From Amycolatopsis orientalis DSM 43388 (GTDB taxonomy: Bacteria; Actinomycetota; Actinomycetes; Mycobacteriales; Pseudonocardiaceae): a stretch of 50,494 bases of DNA. Positions 1 through 7,234 of this stretch are shown one piece after another. The position numbers were made by a program, and so were the translations under genes. Under the pieces are notes generated by a model. It was not told where the DNA came from and ran no database searches. It saw nothing but the letters and a program-made list of their open reading frames with translations. The stretch is from positions 1 through 50,494 of the forward strand of contig NZ_ASXG01000139.1 in the NCBI RefSeq assembly GCF_000411975.1, written 5' to 3'. Every line of letters begins with the position of its first letter. Positions within the stretch are counted from its first letter, which is position 1.

Positions 1-67
1 ACCGCAGCAGCGGCCTGAGAAACAGTCAGCTCCGGTGTCAACCGAAGCCTGGGCAGACCCGGGAGCT

Positions 68-236
68 CAGCTTGGACGAGTTGGGTGCGGTCCGCGGTCC
101 GGTCTGTGGCGGCGGGAGGTGGTTGCCGTCGCTTGTCAGAGGGTTCGTACCGGGGCGCAGCTTGGACGAGTTCGGCGTGGTTCGCGGTCTGGTGTCTGGC
201 GGCGGGAGATGGGAGCCGTCGCTTGTCAGAGGGGCG
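68..236. repeat. Two-copy tandem repeat, 90-bp period
   Basis: The first copy begins at about 68 and the second at about 158. Both share CAGCTTGGACGAGTT at the left, GGCGGGAG in the middle and CCGTCGCTTGTCAGAGG at the right, exactly 90 bases apart. A period of 90 keeps reading frames in phase, so short repetitive open frames appear on both strands. No known element was recognised. Confidence 0.8.
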
Positions 237-388
237 GTGCGGGGGAGCGCGCCTCGCGCGGGTCCGAGGTGAATCGGGTTCGCGGGTGTCGGCGGAGGAC
301 GTGGTAGCGGTTGGTCTCGCGGCTCACCTGAGTCCGGCGTGGGCGGCGATGTCGTCGGCGAAGGACGTCACCCTGGTGTATATCCCTT

Positions 389-603
389 CGTCGGGCGTGG
401 AACGGGCGAAGAGCAGCCGGTGAGGAGTCTCCAGCGAAATCTTGCACCAAGGAGACTGCCCGCTCGTCGGAGGCGAAGGGGGTGAAGAAAAGTCGGTGGA
501 GAATTCCCCGGCGAGAAGCTGCTCCGCGGAGCCAGCCAGCCCGACCGGAGCGAAGCGGGTGCACAGAAACCGTTGGAAGATCCCCAGCGAGAGCCCGGGA
601 ACC
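389..603. repeat. Three degenerate direct repeats, 76-77 bp period
   Basis: Copies begin near 389, 465 and 542. Each has a CGTCGG or CGACCGG-like head, a GCGAAG core, then GGTGGAGA or GGTGAGGA and a TCCCC(A/G)GCGA-type tail. Similarity is clear but imperfect, so the array looks old. In one minus-strand frame it gives about 25-residue peptide repeats of the type LETPHRLLFARSTPDEG, but no ribosome site supports translation. Confidence 0.7.
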
Positions 604-684
604 AGCTTAATCGAAGGAGAACCGGCCAAGAAGAAAACCGGTGCGGAGCCCGCCCCAGGCCCCGCACCGGCGACCCCCAGGACT

Positions 685-1896
685 TCAGCAGAGCGGCGCC
701 ACCGGCCCGTCCGAACCGGTTTTCACGTAGGTGTCCGAGATGTAGTGCCCGGGCCCGATGCGGTCCCAGATCTTGCTCGTCCCGAACTTCCCGGTGACCG
801 TGTCCCCGTTGACGTAGCACTCGATGTTCACCTTGGCGTAGTTGGCCGCCAGGCCCTTCACCGACGCGGACGTGTGCGCGCCCGACCGGACGTTCACCGG
901 GTCGCCCGCTGTCTGCACCAGACCGGTGGCCGCGGCGGAGCCCGTCCACAGGTAGGTGACCTTCACGTTTCCGTTGTCCCCCAAGCCGACGCCCGAGCTG
1001 AAGGTGCCGTCGGCCAGGTCGATGCCCGCCGGGTTGCCCACCTTGTACCCGAGGTCGTCGCGGCCGCCGTTGTAATTGTTGTGGTAGGCGGCGTACGCCT
1101 CGGGCTGGCCCTGGGGCAGGTCTTTGTACTCCGCGCGCACCGAGGGCGGGTTCCAGTAGTCGTCCTTGGTGTTCCACGGGCCCACATCCCAGACCGGCGC
1201 GTATTCGCAACGGCTGTTGTCCGTCTTGCACACTCGCGCGGTGTAGTTGCCGGTTCCCTTGGGCGACAAGGCTTTCCCGGACGGCAGCGCGACGAAGTGG
1301 TCGTTGCTCGCGATGACGTGGCCGTTGGCGGTGGTATGGCCGGCGAGGCCTTCGCGGGTGGCGTAAATGGTGTAGGTGAGCGGGGTGGCCGCGGCGATGG
1401 CATTCGCCTGCGGGGAAAGGGAACCGGTCAGTTCGATGTCGCGCACGGTGGGGCGGGCGGCGGTGGTGCTGGACAGCGTGATCCTCGTCTGCACGACGCT
1501 CACCGCGCGGGGGAGCGCGGTGCCGGCGGGGGTCCATTCCGTCCAGTCGTCGGTGCCGGAGCGGCCGCGGACGTCGACTTCCACCGCCGTTCCCTGCGGG
1601 GCGTCGGCGGAGATGTCGGCGGCTACTCGGTTCACCGGCGCGGCCAGGCGCCGTTCGGCGGAGAGCAGGTAGCCCTCGGTGCCCGCCGCTCGGTCGGCGG
1701 GTCTCCACGTGGCGTCTCGCAGCGTGAGCGTGCCGCCGGCCGCGGCGACATTGACGTCGTCACTGTCTACTGAGGACAGATCGGCTCGCCAGGCAGCGGA
1801 GGTCTCGGCAGCGCTCACGGGCGTCGCGACTGCGGTGACCGCCCCCGCGGCGAGCAGTGCGGCAACCGTGCGCCGGACCGTCACATTCCCGACCAC
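685..1896 (-). CDS. Secreted protein of unknown function
   Basis: A 403-residue protein from GTG 1896, chosen because GAAGGGAG lies six bases upstream. It begins with a typical Sec signal: basic start, hydrophobic stretch AALLAAGAVTAVAT, then a likely cleavage after PVSA. The next 130 residues look like a beta-rich domain (exposed Thr/Val strands, RGRSGTDDWTEWTPAG). The rest contains WDVGPWNTKDDYWNPP and many Asn, Gly and Tyr residues, ending in a region like a bacterial SH3 or cell-wall-binding fold with a terminal Cys. Such WDVGPWN proteins occur as exported hypothetical proteins in actinomycetes. The molecular role is unknown. It stands alone and is divergent from the oxidoreductase gene at 2070. 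Confidence 0.85.
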   Translation of the reverse strand: MVGNVTVRRTVAALLAAGAVTAVATPVSAAETSAAWRADLSSVDSDDVNVAAAGGTLTLRDATWRPADRAAGTEGYLLSAERRLAAPVNRVAADISADAPQGTAVEVDVRGRSGTDDWTEWTPAGTALPRAVSVVQTRITLSSTTAARPTVRDIELTGSLSPQANAIAAATPLTYTIYATREGLAGHTTANGHVIASNDHFVALPSGKALSPKGTGNYTARVCKTDNSRCEYAPVWDVGPWNTKDDYWNPPSVRAEYKDLPQGQPEAYAAYHNNYNGGRDDLGYKVGNPAGIDLADGTFSSGVGLGDNGNVKVTYLWTGSAAATGLVQTAGDPVNVRSGAHTSASVKGLAANYAKVNIECYVNGDTVTGKFGTSKIWDRIGPGHYISDTYVKTGSDGPVAPLC

Positions 1897-1950
1897 GACG
1901 GATCTCCCTTCACTCGTCCGGATCGAACTGCCGGAGTCTCGGAGGGGTCC

Positions 1951-1988
1951 GTACACGATCCATACAACGATCTCGCCCGGTCGTGTAC
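1951..1988. promoter_or_regulatory. Inverted repeat upstream of secreted-protein gene
   Basis: GTACACGA at 1951-1958 and TCGTGTAC at 1981-1988 are perfect complements separated by 22 bases. They lie 55-92 bases upstream of the GTG at 1896, a normal place for an operator or activator site. No adjacent regulator gene is evident, so the binding protein is unknown. Confidence 0.35.
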
Positions 1989-2001
1989 CGGAGGCGGCCA
2001 G

Positions 2002-2058
2002 TTGACAGCGAGGAGTCACGGATATAGCTTTGCTAACAAAGTTAATTTACCAGCAAAG
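2002..2058 (+). promoter_or_regulatory. Promoter and AT-rich operator of the NmrA-type gene
   Basis: TTGACA at 2002-2007 is followed, after 17 bases, by TAGCTT at 2025-2030, a plausible housekeeping promoter. Over and just past the expected start site lies TAAC-AAA-GTTA (2034-2044), flanked by CTTTGCT (2028-2034) and AGCAAAG (2052-2058), which are themselves complementary. This AT-rich nested inverted repeat stands out in GC-rich DNA and is likely a repressor site. No regulator gene is adjacent. Confidence 0.5.
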
Positions 2059-2069
2059 GAAGTGTGCGG

Positions 2070-2903
2070 ATGACCATCCTGGTCACGGGGGCGCGCGGGA
2101 ATGTCGGGAGCGAGGTCGTCCGGATGCTCCGCGAGGGCGGGCACGAGGTGCGCGGGTCGGCGCGCGACGCGGCCGCGCTGGATTTGCCGGACGCAGTGTC
2201 GCTGGATCTCACGGCCGAGAGCGGGTTCGAGGACGTACTTCGCGGCGTGGACGCGCTCTTCCTGTATCCGACGCGGCCGAGCGGTGCGACGCATTTCCTT
2301 GCCGCTGCGCGTAAAGCTCGAGTTTCGTACGTGGTCCTGCTGTCGTCGCCGGACGTCTACGAAGGGCCCGCGGACAATCCGATCCGGCTCGGGCACCTGC
2401 CCGCGGAAACGGCGGTGGCGGAGTCCGGACTGCCGTACACGGTGCTGTACCCGGGTTGGCTGGCGGGCAACACCCGGCGCGACTGGGGCGCGGCGATCCG
2501 GGCCGGCGAGCCGGTGCGGCTCTTCTCCCCGGAGGCGCAGTTCACGCCGACCGCGGAGGAAGACGTGGCCGCGGTTGCCGCGAAGCTGCTCACGGAGCGT
2601 TGCTACCCGGGGCGGCAGCTGGCGGTGACCGGGCCGGAATCGATGACGCAGCGTGCGGTGGTGGAGACCCTTGCGGAGGAGTTGGGTCGTTCGATCGAAG
2701 TGGTGGCCGAAACGCGGAGTGAAGCGCGTGCCCGGCGCCCGGAGTGGATGCCCGCGGCGGTCCTGGAGCACCTGATGGATGTGCAGGAGGCAGCGGCGGG
2801 CCGGGTGGCGCCGGTGAACAACACGGTGGAACGGTTCGTCGGGCGAGCGACGTCATTCCGGGAGTGGGCGAGGGCGCACCAGGGCGACTTCGCGTCGCGA
2901 TGA
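2070..2903 (+). CDS. NmrA-like NAD(P)-binding oxidoreductase
   Basis: A 277-residue protein starting at ATG 2070, preceded by AAAGGAAG at good spacing; the in-frame GTG at 2064 is too close to that site. The N-terminus has the Rossmann motif TGARGNVG, the NmrA/atypical short-chain dehydrogenase version of GxxGxxG. VVLLSSPDVYEG and the YPGWLAGN segment match the strand 5-6 region of the same family. No classical YxxxK catalytic pair is seen, as usual in NmrA-like quinone reductases and redox sensors. The substrate cannot be predicted. It is monocistronic, with its own promoter and an AT-rich operator, and converges on an Imm1-like gene. Confidence 0.85.
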   Translation: MTILVTGARGNVGSEVVRMLREGGHEVRGSARDAAALDLPDAVSLDLTAESGFEDVLRGVDALFLYPTRPSGATHFLAAARKARVSYVVLLSSPDVYEGPADNPIRLGHLPAETAVAESGLPYTVLYPGWLAGNTRRDWGAAIRAGEPVRLFSPEAQFTPTAEEDVAAVAAKLLTERCYPGRQLAVTGPESMTQRAVVETLAEELGRSIEVVAETRSEARARRPEWMPAAVLEHLMDVQEAAAGRVAPVNNTVERFVGRATSFREWARAHQGDFASR

Positions 2904-2925
2904 ACGAGTCCGATGTGGACAGAAG

Positions 2926-3318
2926 TTACGCGGGCTTCCAGGAAACGCAGGCAGGCCGGGTCAGCGACTCGCACAGTTCGCGCACCGCGCGCAGCACTTC
3001 GTCGGCGGAAACCTCGCTCCCGGCGGGCTGCGGGAAGTGCGCTCCCTGCAGGCTGAAGTAGTCGACCGGCTCCTCGCCCGCGCCGTCCGCGGGCAGGAAG
3101 GTCTGGCCGTTTTCGTGCCACGCCAGGCTGCCTCGGGTGCCGCGCAACCCGGCGACCAGGTACGGCGTCCGCGGCTTCCGGCCCGCGTACAGCCACCAGA
3201 CGACCCCGCCGTCCGGCCTGGGCGGTTCGGCGTTGCGCAAGGCGGAGAGCACGTCGTCGACGGTCGTCTCGGTGACGTCGTACCCGGTCCGGCGACGGGC
3301 GTCTTCGCTGCTCGCCAT
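2926..3318 (-). CDS. Imm1-like immunity protein
   Basis: A 130-residue soluble protein from ATG 3318 with GGAG seven bases upstream. The order of features, VVWWLYAGRKPRTPYLVAGL then GTRGSLAWHENG, GAHFPQPAGSEVSADEVLRA and a final RPACVSW, matches the Imm1 family of polymorphic-toxin immunity proteins (GxxGxLxW core, PxGSEV before a helix, terminal PTxVxW). In actinomycetes such genes usually sit next to secreted deaminase or nuclease toxins. No toxin gene is visible here, so it is an orphan, perhaps protecting against toxins from kin. Three similar residue blocks support the family call, but a profile search was not possible. Confidence 0.65.
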   Translation of the reverse strand: MASSEDARRRTGYDVTETTVDDVLSALRNAEPPRPDGGVVWWLYAGRKPRTPYLVAGLRGTRGSLAWHENGQTFLPADGAGEEPVDYFSLQGAHFPQPAGSEVSADEVLRAVRELCESLTRPACVSWKPA

Positions 3319-3348
3319 AGTGCGCTCCGCTCGTGAAGTGTGCTGATA

Positions 3349-4590
3349 CTACTCGGTGCCGATCGGCGAGCGATGTGTGGAATGGCTGGCGCGGAGCCGG
3401 GCCGCGCGCAGGGTCAGATAGCGCTGTTCGGCGGTGTTTCCGGTGCGGGCGGCGGCCGCAGTGTAGTGCCTGATGGCAGCCTCGCGGTCGCCGGCCAGTT
3501 CGAGCAGGTGCGCGCGGGCGGCGGCGAGGCGGTGGTGGCCGGGGAGCCGGTCGTCGAGCCCGGCCAGCATGGCGAGCCCGGCGTCCGGTCCGCGCACCAT
3601 CGCCGTCGCGATCGCGCGGTTGAGCGTGACGACCGGATTGCCCGTCAGGGCCTCAAGCCGCGTGTACAGCGTGAGCACGCGCGGCCAATCGGTGTCTTCG
3701 GCGCGCAACGCGATGTCGTGCGTCGCGGCGATCGCGGCTTGCAGGCGGTATTCGCCGAGGCCGTCGCGGGTCAGGGCGGCGGTGATCAGCGCGACGCCTT
3801 CCCGGATCAGCGCACGGTCCCACAACGACCGGTCCTGGTCGGCGAGCGGGACGAGGTCGCCGTCCGGTCCGGTGCGGGCCGGCCGGCGGGCGTCGGTGAG
3901 CAGCATCAGCGCGAGCAAGCCGGCCGCTTCGCCGTCTTCCGGAAGCGCGGCGTGCAGCAGCCGGGCGAGCCGGATCGCCTCGGCGGACAGTTCGGTCCGG
4001 TGCAGGCGGCGGCCTCCGCTGCTCGTGTATCCCTCGTTGAACACGAGATACAGCACATGCAGCACGGACCGAAGCCGCGCCTGCCGCTCGTCCGAAGCGG
4101 GCATCCGGAACGGAAGGCCGGACTTCTTGATCTTGGCCTTCGCCCGGCTGATCCGTTGCGCCATCGTGGTTTCCGGCACGAGAAACGCGCTGGCGATCTC
4201 CGCGGTCGTCAGCCCGCCGACGGCCCGCAACGTCAGCGCGATCGCCGACGCCGTGGTCAGCGACGGGTGCGCGCACAGGAACAACAGCGTCAGCGTGTCG
4301 TCTTCGTCCGGCACCTCGCCGCTCGAAGGCTCGGCGGCGACGGTGTCTTCGCGCCGCCGCCGGGCCTGGTCGCTGCGGAAGCTGTCGATGAGCCGGCGGC
4401 TGGCGGTCTGGAGCAGCCAGCCGCGCGGATTCTCCGGGATCCCTTCCCCCGGCCAGTGCTGCACGGCGGCGAGAAGAGCTTCCTGCGTCGCGTCCTCGGC
4501 CGCGCCGAAGTCGCCGGACCGGCGCGCGAGCACGGCGAGGACCTGAGGCGCGAGCGTGCGCACCAGGCCCTCGACCTCCCGCTCCGACAT
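3349..4590 (-). CDS. ECF42-type RNA polymerase sigma factor
   Basis: A 413-residue protein, about twice as long as a minimal ECF sigma factor. Residues 1-75 form sigma region 2 (DFGAAEDATQEALLAA, PRGWLLQTASRRLID). Region 4 (LTTAEIASAFLVPETTMAQRISRAKAKI) follows. The C-terminal 200 residues are helical and TPR-like (YLVFNEGY, LTRLEALTGNPVVTLNRAIA). This architecture is that of group ECF42 (DUF6596), known to be encoded with a DGPF protein instead of an anti-sigma factor. ATG 4590 overlaps the stop of the DGPF gene as TGATG, so translation is coupled. The C-terminal extension is thought to be needed for activity in this group. Confidence 0.93.
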   Translation of the reverse strand: MSEREVEGLVRTLAPQVLAVLARRSGDFGAAEDATQEALLAAVQHWPGEGIPENPRGWLLQTASRRLIDSFRSDQARRRREDTVAAEPSSGEVPDEDDTLTLLFLCAHPSLTTASAIALTLRAVGGLTTAEIASAFLVPETTMAQRISRAKAKIKKSGLPFRMPASDERQARLRSVLHVLYLVFNEGYTSSGGRRLHRTELSAEAIRLARLLHAALPEDGEAAGLLALMLLTDARRPARTGPDGDLVPLADQDRSLWDRALIREGVALITAALTRDGLGEYRLQAAIAATHDIALRAEDTDWPRVLTLYTRLEALTGNPVVTLNRAIATAMVRGPDAGLAMLAGLDDRLPGHHRLAAARAHLLELAGDREAAIRHYTAAAARTGNTAEQRYLTLRAARLRASHSTHRSPIGTE

Positions 4591-4988
4591 CAGACGGCCG
4601 GCGCGCTCATGACCTGGCGCACCTCGATCGGCACCCGCAGCGGTGCGCCGCCGGGCCCCGGCGCGGCCGAGACCCGCGTCGCGATCTCCAGCGCCCGCGC
4701 CTCCGATTCGACGTCGACCACGCGGTACCCGGCGAGCAGCTCCTTGCCCTCCGGGAACGGCCCGTCGGTGACCACCGCGCCGCCCTTGCCGTCCGCGACC
4801 ACGGTCTTCGCCGCTTCCGGCCCGGCCAGCCCCTCCGCCTCGACGAGTTCCCCGGCCTCGGTCAGCTCGGCGTTGAGCACGTGCTGGAACTGGATGTGCG
4901 CGCGGATGTCCTCCGGCGCCCACTCCGGCAGCGGCAGGTCGCAGTCTTCGCCGTGGGCGTAGGTCTGCAGCAGCATGTACTTCGGCAT
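4590..4988 (-). CDS. YCII-related DGPF-domain protein, partner of ECF42
   Basis: A 132-residue protein from ATG 4988 with an excellent ribosome site, GGAGGAACGCG, just upstream. It belongs to the YCII-related family: MPKYMLL start, FQHVLNAELTEAGELVEAEGL, then the signature TDGPFPEGKELLAGY that names the DGPF group, and a C-terminal EVRQVM. The family has a ferredoxin-like fold. The biochemical role is unsettled, but DGPF genes sit next to ECF42 sigma genes across actinobacteria and are typically their targets. Here it is the first gene of a two-gene operon with the sigma factor, read away from the thioesterase gene at 5183. Confidence 0.92.
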   Translation of the reverse strand: MPKYMLLQTYAHGEDCDLPLPEWAPEDIRAHIQFQHVLNAELTEAGELVEAEGLAGPEAAKTVVADGKGGAVVTDGPFPEGKELLAGYRVVDVESEARALEIATRVSAAPGPGGAPLRVPIEVRQVMSAPAV

Positions 4989-5182
4989 CGCGTTCCTCCA
5001 GTGTCCGGCTCGCCGCTTCCGGGCGGGCTCACCAAGGGAACGGAACCCGCGCGCGGTCCTCGACACGCCCCGCGGACATCTTGCCGGGAATTTCGCGGAA
5101 CGGGTGGCGTGCGTCTCAGTGCCGGGGACGCCCGGACGGCCTAGCAGGTAGGTTGCGGGAAGCAACTCACCTGGAGGGACCC

Positions 5183-5974
5183 GTGAGCACGACCACCTTC
5201 GCCGCGGTGTCGGCGGTCAAACAGCGCTCGGACAGCGAGTTCAGCGTCGATCTCAGCCCGGCGTGGACGATCGGCGGCCGTCCGAACGGCGGTTACCTGC
5301 TGGCGACCATCGCCCGCGCCGCGACTGTCGTTTCCGGGCATCCGGACGTGCTCGCCGCCAGTGCGCACTACCTGCGCTCGCCCGAACCGGGCCCGGCGGA
5401 GATCGAGGTCGAGGTGCTGCGCACCGGCCGGACCGCGACCCAGTTGCGCGGACGGCTGCTCAAGGACGGCGTGCCGCAGGTCGAGGCTCTGCTGACGCTG
5501 GGCGTCCTCGGCGAGGCCGAGCCGTTCTGGCAGGACGGTGTGCCGCAGGCGGAGTTCGGCGCGTTTTCGGACGAGCCGTGGGGCCAGGCCGAACTGCCGT
5601 CCGGCATCCCGATCGCGATCCGGGACGAAATCGACGTGCGCTTCGACCGTCCGCTCGCTGCCGGGCCCAGCGGCCGCGGCGAACTGCGCGGCCTGCTTTC
5701 GCTTCCCGGCGACGAGCCGTTCGACCCGGTCAGCCTGCTGTTCGCGGTCGACGCGCTGCCGCCGGCCACCCTGGACATCGCTCCGTCCGGCTGGGTGCCG
5801 ACCCTTGAACTGACCGCTTATGTGCGGGCGCACCCGGCTCCCGGTCCGGTGCGCGTGCTGCACCGCGCTCACCTGATCGGAGACGGGCGCGTCGACGAGT
5901 CCTGCCACGTATGGGACAGCGCCGGGACGCTCGTCGCGCAGGGCACGCAGCTGGCGGGAATCCGGATCGGCTGA
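5183..5974 (+). CDS. Acyl-CoA thioesterase-like protein, double hotdog
   Basis: A 263-residue protein from GTG 5183, with TGGAGGGA at good distance upstream. The N-terminal half has the thioesterase-family start (FSVDLSPAWTIGGRPNGGYLLATIARAA) and a strand pair SAHYLRSPEPGPAEIEVEVLRTGRT. The second half repeats the hotdog pattern (FDPVSLLFAVDALPPATLD, then PTLELTAYVRAHPAPGPVRV and ESCHVWDSAGTLVAQGTQLAGI). This matches the TesB-like 4HBT_3 family that cleaves acyl-CoA. The exact acyl chain is unknown. It converges with the small membrane protein gene, the two stops being one base apart. Confidence 0.88.
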   Translation: MSTTTFAAVSAVKQRSDSEFSVDLSPAWTIGGRPNGGYLLATIARAATVVSGHPDVLAASAHYLRSPEPGPAEIEVEVLRTGRTATQLRGRLLKDGVPQVEALLTLGVLGEAEPFWQDGVPQAEFGAFSDEPWGQAELPSGIPIAIRDEIDVRFDRPLAAGPSGRGELRGLLSLPGDEPFDPVSLLFAVDALPPATLDIAPSGWVPTLELTAYVRAHPAPGPVRVLHRAHLIGDGRVDESCHVWDSAGTLVAQGTQLAGIRIG

Positions 5975-5975
5975 C

Positions 5976-6329
5976 TCACTGCCCTGGGTACTGCGGGTAG
6001 CCGGGGTACGCGCCGGGCGGCGGCGAACTGGGATACGTCGGCGCGGGGGTCGGCGAATTCAGCGACCTCAGCAGGTTTTCGACCGTCCTTCGGCGCGCGC
6101 CCGCGACGGCCATGATCTCGAGCGCGAGGCCGAGCACGAACCAGAACAGGTGATAGCTCGTGAACGATTCGAGATCGCTGGAAAGGCACGACGTGTAATT
6201 AGGCTCGTTGCGAGACACCTCGCAGGTCCAGTGCGGCTTGGCGATCAGCACCATGATCAGCCCGACGCCGATGCTCGCCAGCCCGGCGACCATGAAGAAG
6301 ACCTGCAGAATCCGCGCGAAGATCGACAT
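5976..6329 (-). CDS. Small membrane protein with Pro-rich tail
   Basis: A 117-residue protein starting at ATG 6329. It has two hydrophobic helices, about residues 5-30 (ILQVFFMVAGLASIGVGLIM) and 60-78 (LFWFVLGLALEIMAVAGA). Between them is a short extracytoplasmic loop with two Cys (WTCEV and SCLSS), which could form a disulfide. The last 25 residues are rich in Pro, Tyr and Gly. No family was recognised. It converges with the thioesterase gene and is upstream of nothing obvious; the GntR-family gene ends 32 bases behind it on the same strand, so the two may be co-transcribed. Confidence 0.7.
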   Translation of the reverse strand: MSIFARILQVFFMVAGLASIGVGLIMVLIAKPHWTCEVSRNEPNYTSCLSSDLESFTSYHLFWFVLGLALEIMAVAGARRRTVENLLRSLNSPTPAPTYPSSPPPGAYPGYPQYPGQ

Positions 6330-6361
6330 GTGCGGAGCGTAGCGGCCCGGCGACCGCCGGG

Positions 6362-7138
6362 TCAGCGGGTTCCGGCAAGTGCCCCCGTGGTGACCAGCCG
6401 GTACCCGGTGCGGCCGGAGAACTCCGCGGTCAGCGCGAACCGGTCGCCGCGGACCAGGGTGTGCCGCCATTCGATGCGTTTGCCCGCGCTGGTGCCGAGG
6501 CGTCCGATGGAGAACGCGCCGACGGTTTCGCCGCAGCCCAGCAGGGTGCGTTCGGCCCGCGTCGGCACGACGGCGCGGATCTGCTCCTCGCCGTGGTCGA
6601 GCCGGACGCCGGTGCGGCGGTGGAGTTCGCCGTACAGGCTGGTGTGCTGGAAATCCGCGTCCAGCAGCGGCCGGGCGAGGTCGGCGGGCAGCCACACCCG
6701 GTCGACGGCCAGCGGGTCGTTTCCGGCCAGCCGCAGCCGTTCCAGGTACAGCAGGGGAGTGGAGCCCTCCAGCGACAGCCGTTCGGCGACCACCGCGTCC
6801 GCGCGGACATCGAGCCGGCGCACGACGCTGTGCTGGTCGAGCCCGGACTCCTCGACCGCGGCGAAGAGGCTGTAGAGCGCGCCGAGCGGCTGCTGGATCT
6901 CCGCGGCCGCGGCGACGCGGGGCTGGCGGCCGCGTTCGGCGATGAGCGTGCCGTCCGCACGCAGCTCCCGCAGCGCCTGCCGGACGGTCTGCCTGCTGAC
7001 GCGGTACTCCTCGGCGAGCGCCAGCTCCCCGGGGAACGCGCTGTCGAACTCCCCGGCGCGGATGCGCACCAGGAGCCGCTGCTGCAGCTGCCGCCACAGG
7101 GGCTGTCCGCCGGTGCGGACCAGCTCTGCCTCGCCCAT
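6362..7138 (-). CDS. GntR-family regulator, HutC/UTRA type
   Basis: A 258-residue protein from ATG 7138; an in-frame TTG at 7162 would add eight residues but lies inside an operator half. The N-terminal winged helix is clear (QPLWRQLQQRLLVRIRAGEF, then FPGELALAEEYRVSRQTVRQALRELRADGTL). A UTRA effector domain follows from about residue 80, with LYLERLRLAGNDPLAVDRVWLP and the SLYGELHRRTGVR segment. HutC-type members bind small metabolites and repress divergent genes. Two TGTAC-based palindromes in the intergenic region sit between it and the YeiH-type gene at 7235, so it probably controls that exporter and itself. The ligand is unknown. Confidence 0.92.
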   Translation of the reverse strand: MGEAELVRTGGQPLWRQLQQRLLVRIRAGEFDSAFPGELALAEEYRVSRQTVRQALRELRADGTLIAERGRQPRVAAAAEIQQPLGALYSLFAAVEESGLDQHSVVRRLDVRADAVVAERLSLEGSTPLLYLERLRLAGNDPLAVDRVWLPADLARPLLDADFQHTSLYGELHRRTGVRLDHGEEQIRAVVPTRAERTLLGCGETVGAFSIGRLGTSAGKRIEWRHTLVRGDRFALTAEFSGRTGYRLVTTGALAGTR

Positions 7139-7163
7139 GCCGGGAACAGTACCGCTTGCCAAA

Positions 7164-7199
7164 TGTACGGACAGCTCTTAGATTAAATGTACGTACATT
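7164..7199. promoter_or_regulatory. Twin GntR operators between regulator and YeiH gene
   Basis: AATGTACGTACATT (7186-7199) is a perfect 14-bp palindrome, and the related TGTACGGACA (7164-7173) has its centre 24 bases away. The core fits the GT-N-TA-N-AC operator known for HutC-type regulators. Both lie between the divergent starts at 7138 and 7235. Likely target of the adjacent regulator; binding is inferred. Confidence 0.75.
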
Positions 7200-7234
7200 A
7201 GCGAGGAGGCCAGAGTGCGCACAGGAGTGAACCG

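Larger units (their letters stand above)
1..684. other. Gene-free repeat-rich stretch
   Basis: No reading frame here has a convincing start, ribosome site and recognisable protein. The stretch lies downstream of the secreted-protein gene that ends at 685 and consists largely of two families of degenerate direct repeats, annotated separately at 68-236 and 389-603. The frames that stay open on both strands do so because of high GC content and repeat periods close to multiples of three. Confidence 0.6.

Noticed and set aside
226..629. Minus-strand frames of about 100 residues in 226-629
   Set aside because: They translate the degenerate 76-bp repeat and start at codons without ribosome sites; kept only as a repeat.
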